Source: Rubripirellula sp. (GTDB lineage: Bacteria > Planctomycetota > Planctomycetia > Pirellulales > Pirellulaceae). Taken from it: a stretch of DNA of 41,207 nt. Shown one piece after another: positions 31,895 through 40,101 of this stretch (position 1 is the first letter of the stretch; the number at the start of each line of letters is the position of its first letter). The notes under the pieces are model-generated. The model ran no database searches. It worked only from the letters and a program-made list of their open reading frames with translations, and was not told the origin of the DNA. Both the position numbers and the translations under genes were made by a program. Location: positions 1 through 41,207 of the forward strand of contig JAPKCI010000032.1 in the NCBI GenBank assembly GCA_028823035.1, in the 5' to 3' direction.

Positions 31895-33256
31895 ATGTCT
31901 CCGGTGAGTTCCAAAAATCCGTATCAACCGGTGGAGATACCTGCCCAGCTAGATTCAGTGTCCACTCGAGGAGAAAGCAGTCTTTTCGGCTTGAGCCCGC
32001 AGAAATTGCATTCCAGTTTGGCGTTGTTCGATCAGATGGTTGTAAGTGGCACGAGCTTTGTCACCACTGTGATCGTGGGCAGGTCTTGCGGGACTGAGGG
32101 ATTGGGGTTGTTCTCTCTGGCGATGACTTCCGTGATTTTGTCTCGCGGGATTCAGGAATCCCTGATCTCAACGCCGTACACCGTCTTTCGAATGCGGTTG
32201 AGCGGGACGATGTCTGCCGCGACCCATGCTGGCGGGACACTTGTCGCCACTCTGCTGTTGGCCTGCTTGTTGACGGTGGTTGCGGTTTTGACTGCAAGCA
32301 TTACGGGCTTGTTGACATTATCCCCCGAGGTGCGAGCAATCATGTGGATGCTTGCACTGACAATCCCGTGTTCCGTGCTCCGTGAATTTGCGCGGCGGTT
32401 CGACATGGCGCGGATGAACATGATGGGTGCGCTTGTTTTGGACGTAGGTGTATCTGCGATTCAAATTTCCGTTTTGTTCACTTTAGCAGCGGGAGGTGCT
32501 CTGAGCAGTTCCCTTGCCCTGGCATTCATCGGCCTCGCCTCTGCCATCATGGTTCTTGGCTGGGGCGTGGTGCGGTGGAAGGAATTCAAGTACGAGCCAG
32601 AGAGTCTCGGCGTATCGCTTAAGCATGACTGGAGTTTTGGACGCTGGTTACTTGCCGACCAAATGATTTGTTTTGCGCAACTCTATGGTGTGTATTGGCT
32701 TTTGACTGGGATGATCGATCCTTCCGCGACTGGCCTTTTTGCTGGTTGTGCCTCGATTGCGGCGCTTGCGGGACCATTTCTGGCTGGGTTCGGGAATTAC
32801 CTATCACCACAGTTTGCTGCGACAGTGTCCGCGGGGTCACGTCGCGAAACCGCACTGTTGTATTGGCGTACAACCGGGTTGTTAGCGGTCGCTGTAAGTA
32901 TCTTCGCCTTCATCTCAGCAATTTTCGGTGGCGATCTGCTGCGTCTAATTTACAACGATGCATCCTACAACGGATACGCTGCAGTCGTCGGTCTACTCGC
33001 GTTTCGGATGCTGTTCGGTATCCCTGCACTGGGAGCACATCATGCGGTGGTAGCGATGGAGTATCCACGCGGCAGCATGAACGCCACGCTAGTGGGGACA
33101 GTCGTTGCCCTGGTCTTGGCAGTGCCCTTAATAAAATTTTACGGCGTGCTCGGCGCGGCGATAGCTTTGATAACGGGAACCGGGTGTGAAACGATCTTTC
33201 TTATCGCTGTGTTTCGGTCCCAATTCAAACAATGGAAATGGGACGATGTGGACTGA
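31895..33256 (+). CDS. Wzx-type oligosaccharide flippase
   Basis: About 453 residues with 12 or more membrane helices. It belongs to the polysaccharide transporter superfamily that flips undecaprenyl-linked repeat units to the periplasm. The first helices (MVVSGTSFVTTVIVGRSCGT with EGLGLFSLAMTSVIL) match the family's N-terminal pair. FARRFDMARMNMMGALVLD and GRWLLADQMICFAQLYGVYW are typical loops. The N-terminus MSPVSSKNPYQPVEIP has the planctomycete NPYQ motif, which is why ATG 31895 is chosen. The in-frame ATG 31868 and GTG 31829 are possible earlier starts. It is separated from the polymerase gene by about 87 bp. Confidence 0.88.
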   Translation: MSPVSSKNPYQPVEIPAQLDSVSTRGESSLFGLSPQKLHSSLALFDQMVVSGTSFVTTVIVGRSCGTEGLGLFSLAMTSVILSRGIQESLISTPYTVFRMRLSGTMSAATHAGGTLVATLLLACLLTVVAVLTASITGLLTLSPEVRAIMWMLALTIPCSVLREFARRFDMARMNMMGALVLDVGVSAIQISVLFTLAAGGALSSSLALAFIGLASAIMVLGWGVVRWKEFKYEPESLGVSLKHDWSFGRWLLADQMICFAQLYGVYWLLTGMIDPSATGLFAGCASIAALAGPFLAGFGNYLSPQFAATVSAGSRRETALLYWRTTGLLAVAVSIFAFISAIFGGDLLRLIYNDASYNGYAAVVGLLAFRMLFGIPALGAHHAVVAMEYPRGSMNATLVGTVVALVLAVPLIKFYGVLGAAIALITGTGCETIFLIAVFRSQFKQWKWDDVD

Positions 33257-33301
33257 TATGGAAAATCAACCGTCACTTGTTGTTGTGCTGAGGAAAACAC
33301 C

Positions 33302-34513
33302 GTGAAGGTCCTCCAGTGTCATAACTTTTACAAATTGTCTGGGGGTGAAGATCACGTTTTTCGTGATGAAGGTTGGTTATTGGAGCAGTACGGCCACGAG
33401 GTCATTCGTTATCAACGGCACAATCAAGAATTGGACAAGATGTCACCCTTGAAAATGGCGCAGAGCACGATATGGAGCAAGCAGAGCAGCAGGGAACTGA
33501 GCGACTTACTGAGACAGCACAAGCCTGATATAGCCCACTTTCACAATACGTTTCCGTTGATATCGCCCAGTGCGTATCGTGCAGCACAGAATTTTGGCGT
33601 TCCGGTTGTGCAGACGTTACATAACTATCGGATGATCTGTCCCAGTGCGACGTTGCTTCGAAACAAGGAATTTTGTCAAAAATGTGTTGGTAAGAAGTTT
33701 GCATATCCCAGTATCGTCCACAAGTGTTATCGGGGAAGCCGCAAGGCTTCGGCGGTGACGGCGTTGGCAAATGCGTTTCAAACTACGTTAGGAAAATCAA
33801 CGCAGTTGGTTGACCGCTTCATTGCTCTGGGTGAGCGCTCGCGACGTGTTTTTCTCGCGAGTGGGATTGCAGCACACAAGATTCAGATAAAACCGAATTT
33901 CGTTCATCCTGACCCTGGTATGGGAACTACAAAGGAAGACTATGCCGTTTTTGTAGGCCGGCTTTCTACTGAAAAAGGAATTGACACATTGTTGTCTGCA
34001 TGGAACGGGTGCGAGACAAACGTTGTCAAGAACATTCCACTTCGGATCATCGGTGAGGGTCCGATGGAGAAAACCGTACTGAGGGCGTGTGAACGAAATG
34101 AACAAATCAAATATTTGGGGCAACTTCCCTACTCAGATGTTCTATGTCAGATCCGCAACGCTCGCGTTCTTGTGTTTCCATCGATCTGGAACGAAACATT
34201 TGGGCGTTCGATGATCGAAGCGTTCGCCAGCGGGACGCCCGTGATAGCCTCGAACATTGGTTCCATGGCCGACATTGTTCAGGACGGCGTTAATGGGCTT
34301 CACTTTCAGGCAGGTGATGCGTCGGATCTCAGACAGAAATTGGTCAGGCTGTTTGACGATGGCGTGTTTTATGACCGTGCCTGCCACGCAGCAAGGAACT
34401 CTTTCATGGAAAAGTTTACTCCAGAAATAAACATTGAACGATTGTTGGCAATCTATTCTGAGGCGTCAACGGCTAGGTCCAAAACAAGGGAACAAACTCG
34501 TGACCAAATGTGA
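33302..34513 (+). CDS. GT4-family glycosyltransferase
   Basis: A 403-residue cytosolic GT-B enzyme that would add a sugar to the growing lipid-linked unit. The N-terminal acceptor domain starts MKVLQCHNFYKLSGGEDHVF and has DIAHFHNTFPLISPSAY and TLHNYRMICPSA. A Cys cluster (FCQKCVGKKFAYPSIVHKCY) is typical of one GT4 subgroup and may bind a metal. The C-terminal domain holds VFVGRLSTEKGIDTLLSAW and the E-x7-E motif in NETFGRSMIEAFASGTPVIA (about 297). It uses a GTG start with GAGGA 10 bp upstream. It overlaps the next gene by 14 bp, so it is co-translated. Confidence 0.93.
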   Translation: MKVLQCHNFYKLSGGEDHVFRDEGWLLEQYGHEVIRYQRHNQELDKMSPLKMAQSTIWSKQSSRELSDLLRQHKPDIAHFHNTFPLISPSAYRAAQNFGVPVVQTLHNYRMICPSATLLRNKEFCQKCVGKKFAYPSIVHKCYRGSRKASAVTALANAFQTTLGKSTQLVDRFIALGERSRRVFLASGIAAHKIQIKPNFVHPDPGMGTTKEDYAVFVGRLSTEKGIDTLLSAWNGCETNVVKNIPLRIIGEGPMEKTVLRACERNEQIKYLGQLPYSDVLCQIRNARVLVFPSIWNETFGRSMIEAFASGTPVIASNIGSMADIVQDGVNGLHFQAGDASDLRQKLVRLFDDGVFYDRACHAARNSFMEKFTPEINIERLLAIYSEASTARSKTREQTRDQM

Positions 34514-35294
34514 TCAAGAAGAACAAGAAAAATGGCCTCAGAAGTTCGATCTGCTGGGGGTGCAGGTTAGCTGCGTTGATTACAACGAAGCTATTCGATG
34601 CATGATTGAGGCAGCAAAAGAATCGAGGCCGAGTGTCATTTCATGTCATGCCGTGCACGCTATCGTAACTGCTAGTTGCGACGAAAAGTTGCGTCAGAAA
34701 GTAAACAGATTTTCGATGATCACACCGGACGGTCAACCGGTCAGATGGGGATTGAATCTACTGCACAAAACCGGTCTTGCCGATCGTGTCTATGGCCCTG
34801 AGCTGACTCTGCGTGTTTGTCACGCTGCGGCTGCTGAAGGGATCTCCATTTATCTGTATGGGGGTACGCCAGAGATTCTTGACCTGTTGAAGAAAAACCT
34901 CGTGAAGCAGATTCCCGATTTGAAAATAGCTGGTTTTGAGGCGCCGCCTTTCAGGCCTCTGTCCGAGCAGGAGAATCTTGAAGCGTGTGAACGGATCAAC
35001 CAAAGTGGCGCGGGAATTACGATGATTGGTTTGGGTTGCCCAAAACAGGATTTCTTCGCAGCAGAGAATAGCGACAGGATTAAGAGTGTCCAACTTTGTG
35101 TCGGAGCGGCATTTGATTTCCACGCAGGCGTGAAACCGATGGCACCTGGTTGGATGCAACGCAGTGGATTGGAATGGCTATTTCGGCTGCTATGTGAGCC
35201 GCGGCGACTCTGGCACCGATACATGGTGACCAACTCTATCTATCTGTACAGGCTTGGCATCGCTCTGATTCGCCGTCCTTTCCAGACTTCGTAG
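34500..35294 (+). CDS. WecG/TagA/CpsF-family glycosyltransferase (GT26)
   Basis: A 264-residue cytosolic or membrane-associated glycosyltransferase. Family motifs are visible: FDLLGVQVSCVDYNEAIRCM, MITPDGQPVRWGL (the TPDG motif), RVYGPELTLRVCHAAA, YLYGGTPEILDLL, GLGCPKQDFFAAEN and AAFDFHAGVKPMAPGWMQ, ending EWLFRLLCEPRRLWHRY. The enzymes transfer ManNAc-type or other sugars to lipid-linked acceptors. GTG 34500 is chosen over 34434 because it gives an N-terminus of family length and a 14-bp overlap with the GT4 gene; upstream codons only repeat that gene's end. Confidence 0.94.
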   Translation: MTKCDQEEQEKWPQKFDLLGVQVSCVDYNEAIRCMIEAAKESRPSVISCHAVHAIVTASCDEKLRQKVNRFSMITPDGQPVRWGLNLLHKTGLADRVYGPELTLRVCHAAAAEGISIYLYGGTPEILDLLKKNLVKQIPDLKIAGFEAPPFRPLSEQENLEACERINQSGAGITMIGLGCPKQDFFAAENSDRIKSVQLCVGAAFDFHAGVKPMAPGWMQRSGLEWLFRLLCEPRRLWHRYMVTNSIYLYRLGIALIRRPFQTS

Positions 35295-35714
35295 CGTGCT
35301 GTGGTCAAGCGAAGGTGGTTGTGCTGGAGTCTCGCGGCAAAATGATGCCGCTGACATTGCAATTGGGCTGAGGGGTATTCGGGACTGACTGTTCACGAGT
35401 TCGATGATGGTCTGTGACCGCACGCTCCTTTGTCTTCCGAGGGATCAGGACTGGCCTGGGTCAGGGCATTGAGTGGGTGAAGGAATGAGTTTGATCTCAA
35501 GCCTTGCTGGTTAAGGGTGAAGAATCGGAAGAACCCTTGCATGCGGCAGTACTCCTGTAAACGGCAGAACCCTTCTAGATGGTTAATCGTGAATCTTGAT
35601 TTGCCAGTTCTGATTTAAGGGCCAAATCACTGCTTCGTGATTCACTCCACGGGGGTGGGTTAGCATTATGGAGCGAAAGTAATGTCAAGTTAAACTCGTT
35701 AAAAGTGAACTGTG
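35295..35714. other. Intergenic, nothing firm
   Basis: About 420 bases without a supportable ORF. Short direct repeats (GAACCCTT, CGGCAG) stand at 35520-35580. A promoter for the epimerase gene is expected, but no box is convincing. Confidence 0.45.
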
Positions 35715-36752
35715 ATGAGTCATGTGAAACCGGACTTCGGACGCCCCGTGTTGGTCGCTGGTGGTGGGGGATTCATTGGGGGCCATTTGGTTGCCGAGTT
35801 ACTCGAACAAGGGTACCGGGATGTTCGTTGTGTCGACATCAAAGAGATGGACCGCTGGTACCAGAACGCCGCAAGTGCTGAGAACGTCGTCGCTGATCTC
35901 ACCCTGATCGAGAACTGTCAGGCTGCCTGTGAGGATGTCGGCGATGTCTACAACCTTGCTTGCGATATGGGTGGGATGGGGTTCATCGAGAACAACAAAG
36001 CGTTGTGCATGTTATCCGTGTTGATCAACACACACATGCTGATGGCAGCGAAAGATGCAGGCGTGCAGCGATATTTCTATGCCAGTAGCGCCTGTGTTTA
36101 CAACGCGGACAAGCAGACGAATCCAGATGTAGTACCGCTGAAGGAAGCTGATGCTTACCCGGCAATGCCTGAAGATGGCTATGGATGGGAAAAACTGTTC
36201 TCCGAACGGATGTGCAGGCATTTCCAGGAGGACTACGGATTGATGACTCGCGTCGCTAGATTTCACAACGTTTACGGGCCATTAGGGACATGGGATGGCG
36301 GCCGTGAGAAGGCACCGGCCGCCATGTGTCGAAAGGTCATTGCCGCTTCGCTAAGCGGAGACCACAGTATCGAAATATGGGGTGATGGTGAACAGACGCG
36401 AAGCTTCACCTATATCGATGACTGCCTAAAGGGAATTCAGTTGATCATGAATAGTGATCTCGATGTGCCCATCAATCTGGGATCCAGTGAGTTGGTTACC
36501 ATCAACGGTTTGGTCGACATCGTTGAAAAGATTGGGGGAATCAAGCTGGAACGCTCATACAACCTCGATGCACCCAAAGGTGTGAACGGCCGGAATAGCG
36601 ATAACACCATGATTATGAATCGGCTGGGTTGGGCACCCGGAACGCGGCTTTGCGATGGAATGGAAAAGACCTACCAGTGGATCGAAAAAGAATTCGTTGC
36701 CCGCCAGCAAGCTGAATCGCATCAAGTCTCTACGACAACTGCTCCGGTTTAG
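35715..36752 (+). CDS. GDP-mannose 3,5-epimerase-like SDR enzyme
   Basis: A 345-residue extended SDR enzyme. The NAD-binding loop VLVAGGGGFIGGHLVAELLE is followed by the segments that mark GDP-mannose 3,5-epimerases: NLACDMGGMGFIENN, YASSACVYN (the catalytic Cys region), LKEADAYPAMPEDGYGWEKL (YxxxK), RFHNVYGPLGTWDGGREKAP and RSFTYIDDCLKGI, then GVNGRNSDNTMI. These closely follow the plant enzyme that makes GDP-L-galactose or GDP-L-gulose from GDP-mannose. Product identity is inferred. ATG 35715 is used; GTG 35712 adds one residue. In this cluster it should supply a GDP-sugar to the glycosyltransferases. Confidence 0.92.
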   Translation: MSHVKPDFGRPVLVAGGGGFIGGHLVAELLEQGYRDVRCVDIKEMDRWYQNAASAENVVADLTLIENCQAACEDVGDVYNLACDMGGMGFIENNKALCMLSVLINTHMLMAAKDAGVQRYFYASSACVYNADKQTNPDVVPLKEADAYPAMPEDGYGWEKLFSERMCRHFQEDYGLMTRVARFHNVYGPLGTWDGGREKAPAAMCRKVIAASLSGDHSIEIWGDGEQTRSFTYIDDCLKGIQLIMNSDLDVPINLGSSELVTINGLVDIVEKIGGIKLERSYNLDAPKGVNGRNSDNTMIMNRLGWAPGTRLCDGMEKTYQWIEKEFVARQQAESHQVSTTTAPV

Positions 36753-37090
36753 TTGCTTTGATTTTACGACCAACAACCTTGAATGCATGATGTTGGCAAC
36801 GGTAGCCAATATCGAAAATTCGGGAACGATCATCATGGCTACGCAGAATTGTGTAGTTTAAGCCGCGGGAAGGTGGCTGAGATGAAGAACGTTTGTGTGC
36901 ATTCTTGGTTGGTTGGTTCGCTTAAGTTGACAGTCAGGGTGAGACTATCGTGTCGACGAAGTCGCCCCTGCCTGCCACTTATGTCGGAAGCAAAATCAGT
37001 GATGGAAATCCAAATGCAGCGTCTAGCCGTTTGGGGATCGGACATGATGCAGGGTTTTAGCAGCATGCCTCCCCATAGGGAGGAAGGGTG
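36753..37090. other. Intergenic, no supported gene
   Basis: About 340 bases. A + strand frame from 36783 and a minus-strand frame are open but lack protein-like features. The last 15 bases carry AGGGAGGAAGGG, a strong ribosome site for the next gene. Confidence 0.45.
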
Positions 37091-37756
37091 ATGAGTGAAC
37101 AATTGCCTGAGCATAAAGATGTACCTCGCCTTGATGATCCAGATGGCTGGGAACGCGAAACAACGAATGCGCCGAGTCGTGGAACTGATCGAGAGAGCAA
37201 TACTGGTGCCGTACCCGTATTGATTCGCTCGTGCGTGGTTGGAAAACTATTCGCTGGGATCATCGGCGGCATTGTTATCGGCGCAACGCTGGCTCATTCC
37301 TCGATCTACAACCTTGTGCCTAATCCCGACCACGACACAGCGAATGTTCTGAAAATATTCAATCTGTGGCACACTCCGAGCATTCTCGCGTTCTATTCGT
37401 CAGCTGTCATGATGGCTGCCGCTGGTGTGTTCTGGTTTCTGAGAACGCCTGATCCCCCGTGCGGAAATCAACGCACGCGAGCGTGCCGCATCCTTTCGAT
37501 GGTGTTGATCGTGTTGGCTGCGGGTTTAATCGGAATGGAGTTGGTCGCCTGTATGAGTTTTGGTGCGGTGGATAATCAGGCTACTGCATTGCCATCCGTA
37601 TCGCACATCCTTGTGCAGGCAGTAGAGGATGGTTTAGAGATGGTGGGGGTGGCCCTGTTTCTTTGCTTCCTGTTTGACTACCTGAATCTGTCAGGTTTGA
37701 CGCTTTGGGTGAAACAGGTCACGTCCTTTGCTGAGGAGGAGATTCGTGCTTACTGA
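37091..37756 (+). CDS. Five-helix membrane protein of unknown function
   Basis: A 221-residue integral membrane protein. About 50 hydrophilic N-terminal residues lead to helices LFAGIIGGIVIGATLAHSSI, SILAFYSSAVMMAAAGVFWF, ILSMVLIVLAAGLIGMELVA and VSHILVQAVEDGLEMVGVAL with FLCFLFDYL. The segment VEDGLEMVGVALFLCFL recalls helices in membrane oxidoreductase or ligand-binding hypotheticals, but I cannot assign a family. ATG 37091 has AGGGAGGAAGG just upstream. The stop overlaps the next gene by 11 bp, so the two are translationally coupled. Its role in the polysaccharide cluster is inferred only from position. Confidence 0.82.
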   Translation: MSEQLPEHKDVPRLDDPDGWERETTNAPSRGTDRESNTGAVPVLIRSCVVGKLFAGIIGGIVIGATLAHSSIYNLVPNPDHDTANVLKIFNLWHTPSILAFYSSAVMMAAAGVFWFLRTPDPPCGNQRTRACRILSMVLIVLAAGLIGMELVACMSFGAVDNQATALPSVSHILVQAVEDGLEMVGVALFLCFLFDYLNLSGLTLWVKQVTSFAEEEIRAY

Positions 37757-38924
37757 CAATTGCACTTGCCGAGGATGTGGGGCACATTCAACCGACATGT
37801 TCTTTCAGGCAGATTGCGTACCAACCAGCGTTGGGAGGTTGGAAACCTCGGCTGCGGAGGCTCATTCTGCGCGTTGTGGGGAGTTGAATCTGGTGGCCTG
37901 CCATGCGTGTGGATTGATTCAAAATCATTCGTACGATCCAGAAATTGTTGGGTTTGAACCGGGCTATCAGGTCTCTCTTTTTCACTCTCCCACGTTCCGC
38001 AGTTTTGTCCAGGGCGTCTGCGATCGGTTGATCAAACGATACGATTTGCAGGACAAAAAAATTCTCGAAATCGGATGTGGGGCAGCTGAAGTTTTACGTC
38101 TCCTTTGCCAACAGGGTGGCAACCATGGCGTAGGGATTGACCCGGCTGTTCCAATGGAAGTGAAAGAGCGGTTCGACGCGGGCAGCGTGCATCTGATATC
38201 AGATTTCTATTCAAAAAAATACGAACATCATGTGGGTGATTTTGTCTGCTGTTTGTCTGTTTTTGAGGCAATTTCTTCTCCGGTGCATTTCTTGAGGTCA
38301 CTGCGACAGTCAATCGGCGAGCGAGATATTCCTGTTTATTTCGAAGTGTTCAATGGTTACCGGGCAATCGCAGAGAGCGAAGTTTGGAGTGTGCATTACG
38401 AACAATGCAACTACTTCAGTCTGGATTCGCTAAGGAATACATTTGCACTGGCTGGATTCGAGGTGACCCATTCAGGAACGTGTTACGAAGGTGACCAATA
38501 TCTATACGTTGAAGCACGGCCATCAGAATCAGGAGAACAGACTCTGAAACTGAATATACCAGCTGAGTTTTCCGAGACCGTGAGGCGATTCGGAAATGAA
38601 TTCCAAACGCGGGTTGATTGGTGGCAGGGGAAACTGGACCAATGCCGACGCGATCAGAAGCGAGTTGTCAGTTGGGGATCAGGTGGCAAGGGAATTTCCT
38701 TCCTGTCATCACTGTCGAACGCCGACGTTGTGCAACAGGTGGTTGACACCAATCCCGCGCGGCAGAACCATTATATTCCACGATGTGGTCAGCCGATCGT
38801 CGATCCTTTGGATCTAAAGCAGACGAAGCCCGACGTTGTGATTTTGACCAATGCTCTGTATCAGCAAGAGATATCTGCTTGCTTGGCTGAAATGCAAATT
38901 GAATGTGAAATTGTAGTCGCTTAA
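37746..38924 (+). CDS. Three-domain sugar C-methyltransferase (NDP-hexose C-3-methyltransferase type)
   Basis: A 392-residue cytosolic SAM enzyme with the three-part layout of deoxysugar C-methyltransferases (Methyltransf_13, _11/_13489-type core, Methyltransf_14). The N-terminal zinc-binding domain has CTCRGCG and LVACHACGLIQN. The SAM domain has ILEIGCGAAEVLRLL (about 106). The C-terminal Rossmann-like domain has VVSWGSGGKGISFLSSLS (about 306) and PDVVILTNALYQQEISACLA. The family adds a methyl to a 4-keto NDP-sugar to make branched sugars; a 4-keto substrate could come from the CDP-glucose dehydratase downstream. GTG 37746 is chosen for its GAGGAGG site and 11-bp overlap with the membrane-protein gene. 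Confidence 0.92.
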   Translation: MLTDNCTCRGCGAHSTDMFFQADCVPTSVGRLETSAAEAHSARCGELNLVACHACGLIQNHSYDPEIVGFEPGYQVSLFHSPTFRSFVQGVCDRLIKRYDLQDKKILEIGCGAAEVLRLLCQQGGNHGVGIDPAVPMEVKERFDAGSVHLISDFYSKKYEHHVGDFVCCLSVFEAISSPVHFLRSLRQSIGERDIPVYFEVFNGYRAIAESEVWSVHYEQCNYFSLDSLRNTFALAGFEVTHSGTCYEGDQYLYVEARPSESGEQTLKLNIPAEFSETVRRFGNEFQTRVDWWQGKLDQCRRDQKRVVSWGSGGKGISFLSSLSNADVVQQVVDTNPARQNHYIPRCGQPIVDPLDLKQTKPDVVILTNALYQQEISACLAEMQIECEIVVA

Positions 38925-39088
38925 TTGCGATTATCGTGATGCGATTAGAGGCTATCGCCTACCGAATACCTGACTGGGTGTTTGAAACGATCTCTGACGC
39001 CAAGGATCAGCATGTCGAAAAACTTGACTTTTTTCCGTGCAGTCGAATTTTTGATTCCGTCGGTAATCCTGAGGATTTCGATTTGCTC

Positions 39089-39172
39089 GATGGCGAGTTC
39101 GATGGCGAGTTCGATGGCGAGTTCGATGACGAGTTCGATGGCGAGTTCGATGGCGAGTTCGATGTCGAGTTC
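39089..39172 (+). repeat. 12-bp minisatellite, seven copies
   Basis: GATGGCGAGTTC is repeated seven times from 39089 (the fourth copy has GATGAC, the seventh GATGTC). It has no frame-breaking variants because the unit is 12 bp, so three frames stay open: DGEF in one + frame, SSMA in another, and SNSP or RHRT on the minus strand. A + strand ORF at 38936-39337 spans it, but no flanking domain is recognisable. I treat the coding status of 38936-39337 as unresolved. Confidence 0.95.
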
Positions 39173-39446
39173 GATGTTCTCGATGACAGGATGACGCTGA
39201 CCATCCCGATTCCATTCTTTCGGTCGCTACGTTTGTTGACACGAATCGACCAAACAATCGTACTGGCAAGGACTGATCGTGGGGTACCTGGTCGACGACA
39301 TGCTGTAGGAAAGTGCGTGCAGGCAGACGGATCATGAATCATTTTTAGATAGCGGCGAACGTTTGATCTTTTCGGCCTCAGTGGCTCGCTCGAATTCATT
39401 GAAATACTCGCTGAGATAACTTTGCGTTAAGCGTGTTGATCTGGTT

Positions 39447-39701
39447 GTGGTTGTGCTCAAGGCCCGGCGTTCAGTTGCTGAAAAGTATGATGACGATCGG
39501 TTGTTCAGACGCCTGAACACGCTGGCCGGTGAGGCAATGTCGCTGGCAGTGGTTGTCGGTGAAGTATTTGGGGTCTTTCAGGACGTCGTGTATGGCGGAA
39601 TATCCAGTCTGCATGGGTTGCTGAGTGATCGCTCACTGGCTGAACTGCTTATCAAAGCGGGTGAAAATAAGGTTGATCCGTCGGCGAGGCAAACGGGCTG
39701 A
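39447..39701 (+). CDS. Possible small protein or gene fragment
   Basis: An 84-codon + strand ORF: MVVLKARRSVAEKYDDDRLF with RRLNTLAGEAMSLAVVVGEV and QDVVYGGISSLHGLLSDRSL. It is helical and protein-like, with no signal peptide and no known motif. The frame's upstream part is cut by stops, so it may be the end of a longer decayed gene. Position 39338-39446 has nothing recognisable. Confidence 0.35.
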   Translation: MVVLKARRSVAEKYDDDRLFRRLNTLAGEAMSLAVVVGEVFGVFQDVVYGGISSLHGLLSDRSLAELLIKAGENKVDPSARQTG

Positions 39702-40101
39702 CTCATCATTTGCGCAAGTCAGTGGTATGGGGGTGTTTGATAAGTGATGGTTGGACACGGCGTGGTGGCTGATTTTCTGTGATAGTGGTTTGGCAAAGAT
39801 GAGCGTCCGAGATTGTCCGGAGTCATTCCAGAACTTTTGATGCCGTTTGCCATGATCCGGGGGATCACGTTCAGTGCCAATTCAGTGACGTATACTCCAA
39901 AAAAGTGAGAGGGGAGTGGTGCGGTTATCGCGCCAATGGTTGGTTATTTCGGCGTACAGGCCAGTTTTTGGGGCAATGCCTTGTGGCAAGGCAACGGCCC
40001 ACAAACCGCCTATGCCGGTTGTGCGTTTTGTAGTGCTCCCGTGCGGAGCATGGTGTTGGATGGCTAGATCGTTTTCATGTTATTGAAGAGTGAATTAATT
40101 G
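39702..40101 (+). promoter_or_regulatory. Leader of the CDP-glucose dehydratase gene with three consecutive hairpins
   Basis: About 400 bases without a gene. Three compact hairpins stand in a row at 39977-40050. They are TGCCTTG/CAAGGCA (7 bp, 3-base loop), AACCG/CGGTT (7-base loop) and TGCTCC/GGAGCA (5-base loop), about 50 bases before the ATG. No poly-T follows, so they are not simple terminators. They could be a structured leader RNA controlling the next gene. No known riboswitch class is recognised. Confidence 0.4.

Noticed and set aside
38936-39337. 133-codon ORF with a GEFD repeat, and two minus-strand ORFs over the same DNA
   Set aside because: A 12-bp repeat keeps several frames open by itself, and none has a recognisable flanking domain, so no coding frame can be supported.
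39900-40060. Leader hairpins as a c-di-GMP (GEMM) riboswitch
   Set aside because: The conserved GEMM core sequence and its tetraloop and receptor are not seen.
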